From: Bdellovibrionales bacterium RIFOXYD12_FULL_39_22
Lineage (GTDB): Bacteria > Bdellovibrionota > Bacteriovoracia > Bacteriovoracales > Bacteriovoracaceae
Assembly: GCA_001770205.1 (NCBI GenBank)
Contig: MEQL01000042.1
Location: 34,836 to 98,835 of the forward strand
Length of the DNA: 64,000 bases
Reading direction: 5' to 3'
Every line of letters starts with the position of its first letter. Positions within the stretch are counted from its first letter, which is position 1. Position numbers and translations under genes: made by a program. Shown piece after piece: positions 30,891 through 39,674 of the stretch. The notes below the pieces were generated by a model. The model did not search any database. It was given only the letters and a program-made list of their open reading frames with translations, and was not told where the DNA came from.

Positions 30891-32597
30891 CTATTTATCA
30901 TTACTGCTATTGTTGTTATTTTTCTCCTCAAATAAAATCGGATATGCCGTTTTTAAATAGCGCAAAGATATTATATCGAAGATAACATCTTCCTTCCGAT
31001 TAGAAATATCATTCCCATGATTATAATCATATTTCACATCTTCCTTACTCCCACTTGCAACATTCTCCGGGGCAGGCGGGGCAAGTGGTTCGTTGTAATT
31101 TAATTTAAACTCTCCATCTTGATTACCAGCGGAGGGATTGGCGATAGCTGTACTCAAGTTCTCAACGGCCGCAGAAGTAGAAGGTATCACTTCTTTGCGC
31201 TCTTGCTCCGATGGTGCTCCCGTACCATTTAATAATTCCGCTTGCAAAGCAGAAGAGAGTCGACGATATGCACTCTTGGCATTTGACACTAACCCACTCA
31301 TCGCTTGTCGTTCTAGTTGATCGAAGTCGTGGCCCTTCTTGCCCTGCTTGGCCAATTTATCATTGACCTTTTTCTCTAATTTTTTGCGAAGAGCATCCAA
31401 CTTCACCGCCTTTGCGGCCAGTTGAGATGATCCGTTTAAAGTGCTGGCCACACCATTACCATTAAAAAGAGCAGTCCCGGCCCCGCCTAATTGTTCAACG
31501 GCCGAGGCCACCTCTGCTGGCATAGCAGTGGGAAAAGAGATTTGAGACATCTCGGAGACTTTGCAAGAATTATTTATCTTACAATCACAATTGGCATCCA
31601 ATTGCAGATTTGCCGCCGCCCCGGTATAACAGTTGGCAGCTGCAGTAGTCTGCAACAATTTACCATCTTTTTTAGTAATCATTGAAACAACCTGTGGATC
31701 TGAACGCGCTCCGGCCACGACCACCGCTTCAATTTGTCCAGAGACTCTCTCTTTCAGATATTTGTATTGCTCGGCCCGCTGCTTCATCATGGCCGCCGCC
31801 TCTTCCATTTTTGAAGAGACCGTCGTGGCCAGTAAGGCCGTAGCACCAAAAAGGGCCGCCCGAGTATAAGCACTTTGCAAAAGTTTTTGACTAACCCCAG
31901 TTGCCTTAAGAAGTTGTTCCCCAAAAAAGTACAAGGCCCCGGAACCTAGCAACCCCAGACCTACTCCCATCATCGGCCCGCTCATTTTAAAAGCATAAGC
32001 GGAAGAAAAAAACAGTGAAGATAGTTTGGAAAAAAAACTCTCTTCAGGAGAGATCTGGCCACTGCTGGCCACACAAGTAGAAGTCATGCCAAACATTTCT
32101 AAAGCCTCTAAAAGCGCCACCGCCGTCGCCGCTCCAAATCCCATCGCCGCATACTTAGCATAAGTGGCCCGTTTTTCTAACGATTCTGCCGCTTCCCTCG
32201 TCTGTTTTTCTGCTGCTTCAAAGGCGGCCTTCTGGCGATCTTGATCCTGCCCTTCAAAATATTTCATCTCTAAATCAGAGGCCCCTTCATAATCACTAAA
32301 GGCAAACACCTCCATTCCAATATATAAAACTGCTGCCGCAACATATATCCATACAGACTTGGGACTACGACAATAAACCAGATAAGTCGTTCCCACAAAA
32401 GCGGCCGCAAATAAAGTTAAAGATAACATTTGCAGACCCGATTTTTCTAACTCTTCACCCTCTTTGGTTTTCGACTCCCCAGGATGAGAAAAGTCCTCTG
32501 TTACCAAAGTACCAGAAGAAGTAGTAGTCTCTTCGGCCACCAGTAATGTATTTCCAAGCAGGGTAAAAATAAGTAGCAAATGAATAAAGGCCTTCAA
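30891..32597 (-). CDS. Large exported multi-helix membrane protein, unknown function
   Basis: 568 residues starting at TTG with GAGGAG 7 nt upstream. A signal peptide is followed by a short acidic linker, then hydrophobic helices near 57-75 and 80-100, an Ala/Glu coiled-coil, further glycine-rich hydrophobic segments near 145-165, 205-230 and 240-262, and a Lys-rich, then Pro/Asn-rich tail ending in an Asn/Ser run. A Cys cluster (CYTGAA, NCDCKINNSC) lies near 325-350. No family recognised. It reads as an inner-membrane protein with a large soluble C-terminal part. Confidence 0.75.
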   Translation of the reverse strand: MKAFIHLLLIFTLLGNTLLVAEETTTSSGTLVTEDFSHPGESKTKEGEELEKSGLQMLSLTLFAAAFVGTTYLVYCRSPKSVWIYVAAAVLYIGMEVFAFSDYEGASDLEMKYFEGQDQDRQKAAFEAAEKQTREAAESLEKRATYAKYAAMGFGAATAVALLEALEMFGMTSTCVASSGQISPEESFFSKLSSLFFSSAYAFKMSGPMMGVGLGLLGSGALYFFGEQLLKATGVSQKLLQSAYTRAALFGATALLATTVSSKMEEAAAMMKQRAEQYKYLKERVSGQIEAVVVAGARSDPQVVSMITKKDGKLLQTTAAANCYTGAAANLQLDANCDCKINNSCKVSEMSQISFPTAMPAEVASAVEQLGGAGTALFNGNGVASTLNGSSQLAAKAVKLDALRKKLEKKVNDKLAKQGKKGHDFDQLERQAMSGLVSNAKSAYRRLSSALQAELLNGTGAPSEQERKEVIPSTSAAVENLSTAIANPSAGNQDGEFKLNYNEPLAPPAPENVASGSKEDVKYDYNHGNDISNRKEDVIFDIISLRYLKTAYPILFEEKNNNNSSNDK

Positions 32598-32780
32598 GAA
32601 AGTCTCCTCTTTTTAAAATTGCAAATCTATCTGTATAATAAAACGATAGTGACTTCTTTTCGACATAATCTAGCTATACCTTAGAAATCACATCTGAATT
32701 TGATTAAAAGAGAGATAGTCCACTGTCAAGAAATGTGGGCAGTAGCACGGGCCCAGTGGACACGGCCACCGCTACCAGGG

Positions 32781-34472
32781 TCAGATCCACTCCTGAGTAA
32801 ATCCTTGTTGTAGCTGCGGAGTAGTATCATTTACTGGCATGATCGTAGGTGGTAAGTCCGATCCAGTGGGACCCTCTCCATCTCCTTCTTCTTCGTCTTT
32901 ATCATCCTCATCCCCTTCTTCGTCATCTTCGTCTTCATCATCTTTTTTACCTTTATCTTCCTCACCCTCTCCTTCTACCTCCGGGGCCTTAAACTCTGGC
33001 CAATAAGGCGGTAAATCGGGAAATAAAGCACGCAAAGAGTCCAACACTTTTTCAAATTCGTCTAATTTATCATCTCCTCCTAGTGCTGATAGATTATCCA
33101 ACGAGGCAAAACAAGCTGCTGCTGCCCCGATAACCTCAGATGAAAAACAAGGGCGCAATTCATCTAACTTCTTCTTAGTATATGCCACAAATCCAGTAAC
33201 TCTTTTTTTATAATCTTGCTCTCTCTGGCCAAATGTTTTTTTCGTCAATGCTTTATCGCTTACAAATTTTTCTAAATCAGAACCAGCAGTCTGTAACTTA
33301 TCCATCACGGCGCCAAACAACTCTATAAATTTTTCACGCCCATCTTTTTTCTCACCTTTATCTCCAGCCGTTTTGCCATCATCCTCTTCTGCTTTTATCG
33401 TTAACAGCTTAGTCCAAATGTACTGATCGATGCTATTAACTTGTAGCATTTTATTGTTTGGCACATTTTTTCCCAATTTACCTAATTCAGAAAATAAGGC
33501 TTCAATGCCAGCATCTTCCAAATGTTTTCTGTCGCGATCTCGCGCATAGTTTAAGAACATCTCTACATTACGAGATTTTTCTGAAGTTAATATTTCTTTC
33601 AATTTATTCAACAACTTCTCATTCTCCACAAGTTCCAGGAATCCCGCCAAACTACTGGCCAACTTTAAAACCGACAAATCAGCACGTGCTTGCATTAATT
33701 GCTCAAACTCTGCCTCCTCTAACGAAAAGATCTCCTTTAATTTTTCATTTACATTATCGCAAGGAGAAGAATCAACTTGCTCCGTTTCTGCTCCATGAGG
33801 AATTGGGGCAATAAAACCTTCCTCTTTCTTGTCAGAAGTTACAGCACCTTCCTCCTTCTTAGTTTCTCCTTTTTCTGGAACGCTTTCCTTCGGTTTTTCT
33901 TCCCCTGCAGGAGCAATAATCGCTGATGATTCCGGGACCAAAAGTTGCTGCTCTTTTTCAAACATGGGCCCCCATCTTTTATGCTGTCGCTTTGGATCAA
34001 CAACCATCCAAGCATCTTCTGGTTGCTCCGGTCCAACTTTAATAGTTGATTTGTGTGAAGGCATCATCTGCAATTGCTGAGTAGTAGTGCTAGGTAATAG
34101 TTGTTGTTGCTGCGGCGGAGCAACTAAAGACGGCGGTTGCACCTCGGCACCTGGAGCTTTTTGTGGAATCTGCTGCGGCAAAGGCAGGGGCATTGAGATA
34201 GGTGCCGCCGGCTGGCCCTGAACTGGCATTGGCACATACATAGGCGTTAGTGGCTGAGGTCCCTGAACATTTCCAATATTGTCGCTTCCCACCTTATTGT
34301 TACTTCCCACTTCCCCACTATTTTCCCCGGTATTTACCCCTTGCATAACTCCGTTATTGATTATCGTTATCGTATCACCAAATGCCCACACTTCAGAATA
34401 TGAAGCTATTAATAAAAAAAATACTATCTTGGTAGTACGCCAAATAAGAGCTCTTATAGACAAGGCCATCAT
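32781..34472 (-). CDS. Exported low-complexity protein with Pro/Gln-rich and acidic tracts
   Basis: 563 residues from the ATG at 34472 (AAGGA 8 nt before). After the signal peptide comes an Asn/Gly segment (VNTGENSGEVGSNNK), a Pro/Gln/Met-rich stretch to about 160, a Lys/Glu-rich linker, a helical core (about 230-480), and a strongly acidic run of Asp/Glu near 510-540 before a TPQLQQGF tail. No enzymatic motif is visible. The composition suggests an extended surface or periplasmic protein; acidic tails often bind calcium, which is only an inference here. Confidence 0.7.
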   Translation of the reverse strand: MMALSIRALIWRTTKIVFFLLIASYSEVWAFGDTITIINNGVMQGVNTGENSGEVGSNNKVGSDNIGNVQGPQPLTPMYVPMPVQGQPAAPISMPLPLPQQIPQKAPGAEVQPPSLVAPPQQQQLLPSTTTQQLQMMPSHKSTIKVGPEQPEDAWMVVDPKRQHKRWGPMFEKEQQLLVPESSAIIAPAGEEKPKESVPEKGETKKEEGAVTSDKKEEGFIAPIPHGAETEQVDSSPCDNVNEKLKEIFSLEEAEFEQLMQARADLSVLKLASSLAGFLELVENEKLLNKLKEILTSEKSRNVEMFLNYARDRDRKHLEDAGIEALFSELGKLGKNVPNNKMLQVNSIDQYIWTKLLTIKAEEDDGKTAGDKGEKKDGREKFIELFGAVMDKLQTAGSDLEKFVSDKALTKKTFGQREQDYKKRVTGFVAYTKKKLDELRPCFSSEVIGAAAACFASLDNLSALGGDDKLDEFEKVLDSLRALFPDLPPYWPEFKAPEVEGEGEEDKGKKDDEDEDDEEGDEDDKDEEEGDGEGPTGSDLPPTIMPVNDTTPQLQQGFTQEWI

Positions 34473-34535
34473 AACAAACATCCTTGAAGAATATTAATCT
34501 TGCACATCCCCAACTACATCGGACAACTTCTCGGT

Positions 34536-35573
34536 CTAAACTGCTTTTTTCTTGAGGTCGCTATGTCTTTCCAGGGGATTATCCATTAAATTGAAGGGGG
34601 TTTTATCAAATTTGAGGGCATAAAAAACACCTTTGTCATTTTTTTCAGCGCGCACAACCACACCCTCAAAGCGAATAGTTTCATGCGAAGAATCACCAAT
34701 TGTTCCTCGTACCATCTGATCTTCTTGAAAAATAATTTTATTTTTAAACATCAAATCAATAATCAACATACCATGTTCGTTATAGTTGATTGTTTCAAAT
34801 TTTAAAATAGAATCATCGCTATGCACATACACTGGAATTGATCCCGTATAACGAACGGATCTACGAGAACTAATTCCGCTTTCATCTTTCAGATAGACAT
34901 GAAAGGCCTTTTTCTGCTTAGTAACACTATAGACTTTTCTTTCCGGTAGCTCTATGGCCGTAAGCTTATTGTTAAAAACACAACCAGTATCAATATTCAT
35001 CCTCCGCTCAGTTATTTCCACTTCGTTTGCCGGAGTATGGCCATGAACTATCAACTTTTCCCAACGATAATCGCTATAAAAAAAATCTTCTCGAATCCAC
35101 AAGAGTGTATCTGAGTCTTCATCACTAATCATCTCGATAGACAAATCGGGCACTCCCGCATGAACAAAAAAATATTTTTCCGTCTGATGAAATTTTCGCA
35201 ATGAAGAATAAAAGGCCAAATGTTCTTTGGGAATGACATAATGATCTGTGTTGTCGATTTTATAACTGGCCAGTGTAGCACCACCGCCGTTATAAATAAA
35301 CATTCCGGCCTCAGCGCTAGTGGGATCTTTTAAAAAATCTAAAAGCATTTTCTCATGATTGCCCATAAGCGGAACCACTTCATATCTTTTCTGCAAATCC
35401 AAAATAGTATCAATTACCTCTTTAGAAGCAGGGCCTCGATCGATGTAATCACCTAAAAAAACTACCAACGATTTCTTATCCAGTGGCAGTTTGTTTAAAA
35501 GTAATTTCAACTCTGTGGCACAACCATGAATATCACTAATGACAAAAATAGAACTGTAATTATCTTTTTCCAT
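34536..35573 (-). CDS. PPP-family phosphatase fused to a PilZ domain
   Basis: 345 residues. The N-terminal 200 residues are a calcineurin-like phosphatase with all motifs: SDIHGC, GDYIDRGP, GNHEKM, and HGHTP. About 225-335 looks like a PilZ domain: RRSVRYTGSIPV followed by NYNEHGMLIIDL and FEGVVVRAEK. PilZ proteins bind c-di-GMP through R-x-x-x-R and an S/G motif; here the second motif is degenerate (NEHGML), so binding needs proof. A c-di-GMP-controlled phosphatase is the inference. No signal peptide. Confidence 0.82.
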   Translation of the reverse strand: MEKDNYSSIFVISDIHGCATELKLLLNKLPLDKKSLVVFLGDYIDRGPASKEVIDTILDLQKRYEVVPLMGNHEKMLLDFLKDPTSAEAGMFIYNGGGATLASYKIDNTDHYVIPKEHLAFYSSLRKFHQTEKYFFVHAGVPDLSIEMISDEDSDTLLWIREDFFYSDYRWEKLIVHGHTPANEVEITERRMNIDTGCVFNNKLTAIELPERKVYSVTKQKKAFHVYLKDESGISSRRSVRYTGSIPVYVHSDDSILKFETINYNEHGMLIIDLMFKNKIIFQEDQMVRGTIGDSSHETIRFEGVVVRAEKNDKGVFYALKFDKTPFNLMDNPLERHSDLKKKAV

Positions 35574-35680
35574 ACTAAAACCAATCGGCAGAATATGGCC
35601 AAAAACTTAAAATATTTCACCATTCCTGACAAAAATGACGGCCAGCATAAGATTAATCTTTATGTGCCGCCTTTTTTGTA

Positions 35681-35686
35681 TATAAT
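35681..35686 (+). promoter_or_regulatory. -10 element of the GYF-domain gene
   Basis: A perfect TATAAT ends 12 nt before the ATG at 35699. No Shine-Dalgarno site lies between, so a leader of only a few nucleotides is predicted. The -35 region is weak. Confidence 0.5.
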
Positions 35687-35698
35687 TAGGCATTAATT

Positions 35699-36184
35699 AT
35701 GGAAAAAAATTGGTTAATCCGAACACGCGAAAATCAAATTACTGGCCCTCTGCAAAAAAATGAGGTGATAAAACTAGTAACTGATGGTTTTTTAGCGGAA
35801 GACGATGAAGTTTGTGCAGGCAACGGCCTGTGGATTTTTATTAGAGAAAAGGAACTACTAGATCTCTATCTTTTTGGCGAAATGGAACCTCCATTTAATC
35901 CTGTTTCTGAGGCCCCTTCTGTTGTAACCCCCGAACAATACACTCCTCTGGTGGTCAAAAAAAAGAAGAAGATAAAAAAACCTAAGGATGAAGATCTTCT
36001 ATCTCCCCTACAAAAAGAAGCTAATGGGCCATCAGAAAACTCCAAATTAATAATAAATCTCCCTTCCGCGGAAATATTAAAAATGCGGAAAGAAGCGGAT
36101 GAAATTTTTGCATATATTCTTGACGAAAATCTTCGAGAAACTTATATAGAGACTTATATAAGAAATAGGACGAAATCGTCATAG
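35699..36184 (+). CDS. Small protein with N-terminal GYF_2-like domain
   Basis: 161 residues. NWLIRTRENQITGPLQKNEV and VCAGNGLWIFIRE fit the GYF_2 pattern (W-x-x-x-x-x-x-x-x-GP and a terminal W), a small module that binds proline-rich peptides. The middle is Lys-rich (VKKKKKIKKPKDED) and the end is helical and charged. Cytosolic; possibly an adaptor. The proline-rich exported protein nearby is in another compartment, so a link is not assumed. Confidence 0.7.
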   Translation: MEKNWLIRTRENQITGPLQKNEVIKLVTDGFLAEDDEVCAGNGLWIFIREKELLDLYLFGEMEPPFNPVSEAPSVVTPEQYTPLVVKKKKKIKKPKDEDLLSPLQKEANGPSENSKLIINLPSAEILKMRKEADEIFAYILDENLRETYIETYIRNRTKSS

Positions 36185-36295
36185 ATGATGACCGACAAAG
36201 CTACTCGGCCATATTCAACTATTGTTTTGACACAGTGTGGTTTTGTTCCTAAAATTGACTTATCCAGTTGTTACTACTATTGAATGGGAGCATTA

Positions 36296-37399
36296 ATGTC
36301 AGATAATTACTACACGCTCAAAAGAGTGTGTGAAATATACCAGACTGATAATATCAAACAAAGAATAACCGACCTTGAGACTTCCTCAACTATCCCAGCG
36401 GCCGAGCGCTTTCGTAGCGGGGCCATCTTTCAAAAAGGGTGGAAAAGTGAAGATCTTTCTCTAATAGGTAAACAAGTAGGTTTTTTCAATGAAATTCCTC
36501 GCCCAATAGCAATGGCCATTTTTACCACCAAAGGTGGCGTATTAAAGAGCACCCTGGCATTAAATTTGGCCCGTATCTCGGCACTTCATGGACTAAAAAC
36601 ATGTGTTGTTGGTTTGGATATTCAGGGCGATATCACCACCGCATTGGGACATGAAACTAGCGAAGATGATACCAAGGATATGCGCGAAATAATTTCTAAA
36701 CTCAACTTGATTAAAGGACTTCCTGATCTATTTAACGGCCAAGGTCGACTACATGATCTAATTGTTCCAACAGATCTGCCTGAACTTTTTTTAATCCCAG
36801 AAACTCCTGAGTTGGTGGCAATGAATGACCACTTAAGCAATATCCATCGTCGAGAATATTGGTTAGCAGAAAAAGTTATTACTCCGCTAAAGGAGATTTT
36901 TGATGTTATAATTATGGACTGTTCACCTAATTGGAATAAGTTGACCACTAATGCACTAGTGGCCTGTGACGTACTACTCTCCCCTCTTGAGTGTAAAATA
37001 AATAACTTTCGAAATTTCAAAATCTTTGACCATTTCTTAAAAGAGTTCAAACAAGATATGGGACTTAATTTTAAAAATATTTTTATCCCTACTCGCTTTT
37101 GTCACAATAAGAAACTGAGCATGGAAATTCGCGATTGGTATCAAAAAAATGTTCAGGGCTGTACAAGCAGTGGTATTCGCGAAAGTGTACAAGGAGAAGA
37201 GGCCACGGCCATGCATAAGTCTGTTTTAGAACATGCTCCTACCTCCACCGTTTCTGAGGATGTACGCAATCTAATGATCGAAGTAGTAAACCGTTTGCAA
37301 AATATGCAGCGTGATGAATCTGATTTTGTTCCGGCCAGAAGAGCTGTTAATAAATTTACTAATCGCAGCTGCATTAACAGCTTACACTCTTTCATATAA
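36296..37399 (+). CDS. ParA-like ATPase with N-terminal DNA-binding-like domain
   Basis: 367 residues from the ATG at 36296 (GGGAGC 4 nt upstream). An N-terminal MerR-like region (YTLKRVCEIYQTDNIKQRI) precedes the ATPase. Deviant Walker A is FTTKGGVLKSTLALN, with Leu where most ParA have Gly. CVVGLDIQGD and IIMDCSPNWN supply switch and Walker B. Family role: moving DNA or protein complexes. The following gene starts 7 nt downstream and is probably its partner. Confidence 0.85.
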   Translation: MSDNYYTLKRVCEIYQTDNIKQRITDLETSSTIPAAERFRSGAIFQKGWKSEDLSLIGKQVGFFNEIPRPIAMAIFTTKGGVLKSTLALNLARISALHGLKTCVVGLDIQGDITTALGHETSEDDTKDMREIISKLNLIKGLPDLFNGQGRLHDLIVPTDLPELFLIPETPELVAMNDHLSNIHRREYWLAEKVITPLKEIFDVIIMDCSPNWNKLTTNALVACDVLLSPLECKINNFRNFKIFDHFLKEFKQDMGLNFKNIFIPTRFCHNKKLSMEIRDWYQKNVQGCTSSGIRESVQGEEATAMHKSVLEHAPTSTVSEDVRNLMIEVVNRLQNMQRDESDFVPARRAVNKFTNRSCINSLHSFI

Positions 37400-37406
37400 G
37401 GTTCTT

Positions 37407-37847
37407 ATGGCACTCAGCTTAGACAAACTCACTACTCCTAAAAAACTATCTCCTTCCAAGCACACCCTGCAAAAAGATAAAGTTTTACGCCCCTGGGAAA
37501 CTTTTGATCAATTAGGTAATCAAACCCGTACAGTTGCCGCCAAAGAGGCAGTTTTAAAAGCACAAAAAATTGTTCTAAAAAATAATGCCATGGTAGAAGA
37601 AATCAAGCGCAAGTATCAAAATAGCAATCTATGTAGCAATCTATCTTCAGAACTAAATATAAAAAAAGATTTAGAGAAAGAAGTAAGAAACGAGTCCTCC
37701 TCTCTCCCTATAATGGCAGAGAGTGATTCAATAGAAGCAATTACGGAAGTTATCTGCTTACCGAAAGTCGACTATGTTAACAATCTTCGTGATCTGGATA
37801 AAATAAAAAGAAGTTTACCATCACTAGAGCAACACACTACTTTGTAA
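37407..37847 (+). CDS. Small partner of the ParA-like ATPase
   Basis: 146 residues starting at the ATG at 37407 (AAGG 6 nt before). Lys/Asn-rich, helical, without a recognised domain; the N-terminus (MALSLDKLTTPKKLSPSKH) is basic and flexible, as in proteins that stimulate ParA ATPases. Position directly after the ATPase supports an accessory or centromere-binding role, by inference. Its last 11 bp overlap the convergent lipoprotein gene. Confidence 0.65.
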   Translation: MALSLDKLTTPKKLSPSKHTLQKDKVLRPWETFDQLGNQTRTVAAKEAVLKAQKIVLKNNAMVEEIKRKYQNSNLCSNLSSELNIKKDLEKEVRNESSSLPIMAESDSIEAITEVICLPKVDYVNNLRDLDKIKRSLPSLEQHTTL

Positions 37848-39513
37848 AATCGATCTGGCCATAATTTCCATCCTGAATATTCCGCACATTAATCTCTAAG
37901 CGATCTTTTTCTTCACTTAGTTTTTGTCCGGCCCAATATAGTAATGTCGGAGCAAAATGGCCGCTATTATCTAATGTTTTGGCAATAACAACATCTGCAC
38001 TCACCACGCGATGGCCAACTAAAAGTCCATCTCTTTTACCCGTTGGCCAACGATACTTTTCATCATTGAAGGTTGCATAGATAAGCTCAGCACTCGCAAT
38101 CTTAAGCGCAGACTCTGGATTGAAATTAAAATCATATTCTCGTCCAAGCAGTAAAAAAGCATTTGAAAGAAATTTTTTAACACTACTGCTGCCCATATTT
38201 TGGGGACGAATAACTAATAAATCATCGGCCCTCCAAAGCTGCGCCACTTGAGGAGTCATCTGCACTACTCCACCTCGAGTAGCTGTTAGCAATGTGGCCC
38301 CTTTGCTAATTTCTATTTGTTGAGCGAGAGTAATTTTATCCCAAAGGCCTTGAGCTTTAAGTTCTTTTTCACTACCTGTCCATAAAAAAACATCTCCCCA
38401 GTTGCCAGGAATCACATCATCAATTAGACGATGGCCACCACGTGTCACCAAAATATCCAGCGGCATCAATCTATTGGTTATGTAGGCAGTCTCTTGAGGA
38501 GATAGGGATTGAAGTTTACCCTGCGTCCGCGAATTATTATCCAAAAAATTATCTAAAACTCGCAGATAATCAACTCCTGGGCCATCTCGTAATTTGAGTA
38601 AACGATCGCGAACTACTTCTCCTAAAGATTCAAACTGTGTAAAAAGCAAAATAAAATATCCGGCATCACGATTTTGGCCATAAAAATAATTTTTCTCAAT
38701 CAGTGCATTGAAGTAGTGATTGTCTCGATCTAACACCACTTTCTTCGCAACTTCCCAATCACTTTGTGTCTTAAAAAACTCAATGGCCCTTGCTACTTTG
38801 TCAAAATTAGTAAGATCATTAAATTCATCACTGATTTCTCGCAAGTAGTGTGGATAAGCTTGATTATCAAAATTAGGAACTTTTCCTAAGCGCTTTAGCT
38901 GTTGATATTTTTGAATGATAAAAATGTAATTATCATAAAGAGTCAAAGCAGCGGCCAAGGACATTTTTATATTCTTAATGTAGTTTTGGCCGGCCAAGTC
39001 ATGGCGATTTATTTTTAATACAATTTCCTTATCTCTATCAATTTTTTTATTCCAATATTGTCCTTCGCCATCTTGTTCTTCTGATTCTTCGTAAACAGTT
39101 GGGCCCTCGGTTATAATTTGCAATTCGACATCTTTGTTTACTATCCAACGATACTCATCAATAATATCGTAATAAGCATCTCGCAATTTTTTATATGAAC
39201 CAATTCCCACCTGCTGTAATTGGGCCAAATTGGTTTTAACATCTCCATTTTCTTTTTCAATTTGATCAAAAAGTTTCCAAGCACGTTGCCGCCAAACGAA
39301 AGTCTCTTCCATCAACTCCTGAAATTGAATAATATGCTCTGGAAGATTGTAATTAGTGTCAATTAAATCATAGTCGCTAACATTTGGTGATGAGGCAATC
39401 GAACGCTCTATTTTGACTCGTCGGCTACTTTTGGCAACTTTCTCATTATGCGAACAAGAAAAAGCAACTACTGCCAATAGCACTACTGAAAGTATAAATA
39501 TTCCAATTTTCAT
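37837..39513 (-). CDS. Lipoprotein with inactive YiiX-type NlpC/P60 domain
   Basis: 558 residues from the ATG at 39513. Lipobox VVAFSCSHN. A helical N-terminal half (to about 340) is followed by a permuted papain-like domain: LDILVTRG, IPGNWGDVFLWTG, LLVIRPQN, GREYDFNFNP and IASAELIYATF align with the YiiX/YebB pattern. In active members the loop reads G-x-W-x-H and C-S/T-E-L; here His is Asp and Cys is Ser/Ala, so both catalytic residues are replaced. Probably a binding protein for wall peptides or lipids rather than a hydrolase. Confidence 0.75.
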   Translation of the reverse strand: MKIGIFILSVVLLAVVAFSCSHNEKVAKSSRRVKIERSIASSPNVSDYDLIDTNYNLPEHIIQFQELMEETFVWRQRAWKLFDQIEKENGDVKTNLAQLQQVGIGSYKKLRDAYYDIIDEYRWIVNKDVELQIITEGPTVYEESEEQDGEGQYWNKKIDRDKEIVLKINRHDLAGQNYIKNIKMSLAAALTLYDNYIFIIQKYQQLKRLGKVPNFDNQAYPHYLREISDEFNDLTNFDKVARAIEFFKTQSDWEVAKKVVLDRDNHYFNALIEKNYFYGQNRDAGYFILLFTQFESLGEVVRDRLLKLRDGPGVDYLRVLDNFLDNNSRTQGKLQSLSPQETAYITNRLMPLDILVTRGGHRLIDDVIPGNWGDVFLWTGSEKELKAQGLWDKITLAQQIEISKGATLLTATRGGVVQMTPQVAQLWRADDLLVIRPQNMGSSSVKKFLSNAFLLLGREYDFNFNPESALKIASAELIYATFNDEKYRWPTGKRDGLLVGHRVVSADVVIAKTLDNSGHFAPTLLYWAGQKLSEEKDRLEINVRNIQDGNYGQIDFTK

Positions 39514-39579
39514 AATAACTACTCCGCCTATCACTATCGTCATAACAATAATAATACTTAATAGTTGCTACTCGATTGT

Positions 39580-39600
39580 GAATTGACCGCGAATTGACCG
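39580..39600 (-). promoter_or_regulatory. Two 10-bp direct repeats one helical turn apart
   Basis: GAATTGACCG occurs at 39580-39589 and 39591-39600, an 11-bp period, 67-87 bp upstream of the lipoprotein start at 39513. Eleven-bp direct repeats are typical for OmpR/PhoB-type regulators, which bind as tandem dimers. Regulator unknown. Confidence 0.4.
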
Positions 39601-39674
39601 GATTGCCGCTTGATAGTTGCCGATAACGTTATGTGAAGCAATTTTAAAATATACCTAACTGTTTTGCTTTTTCG

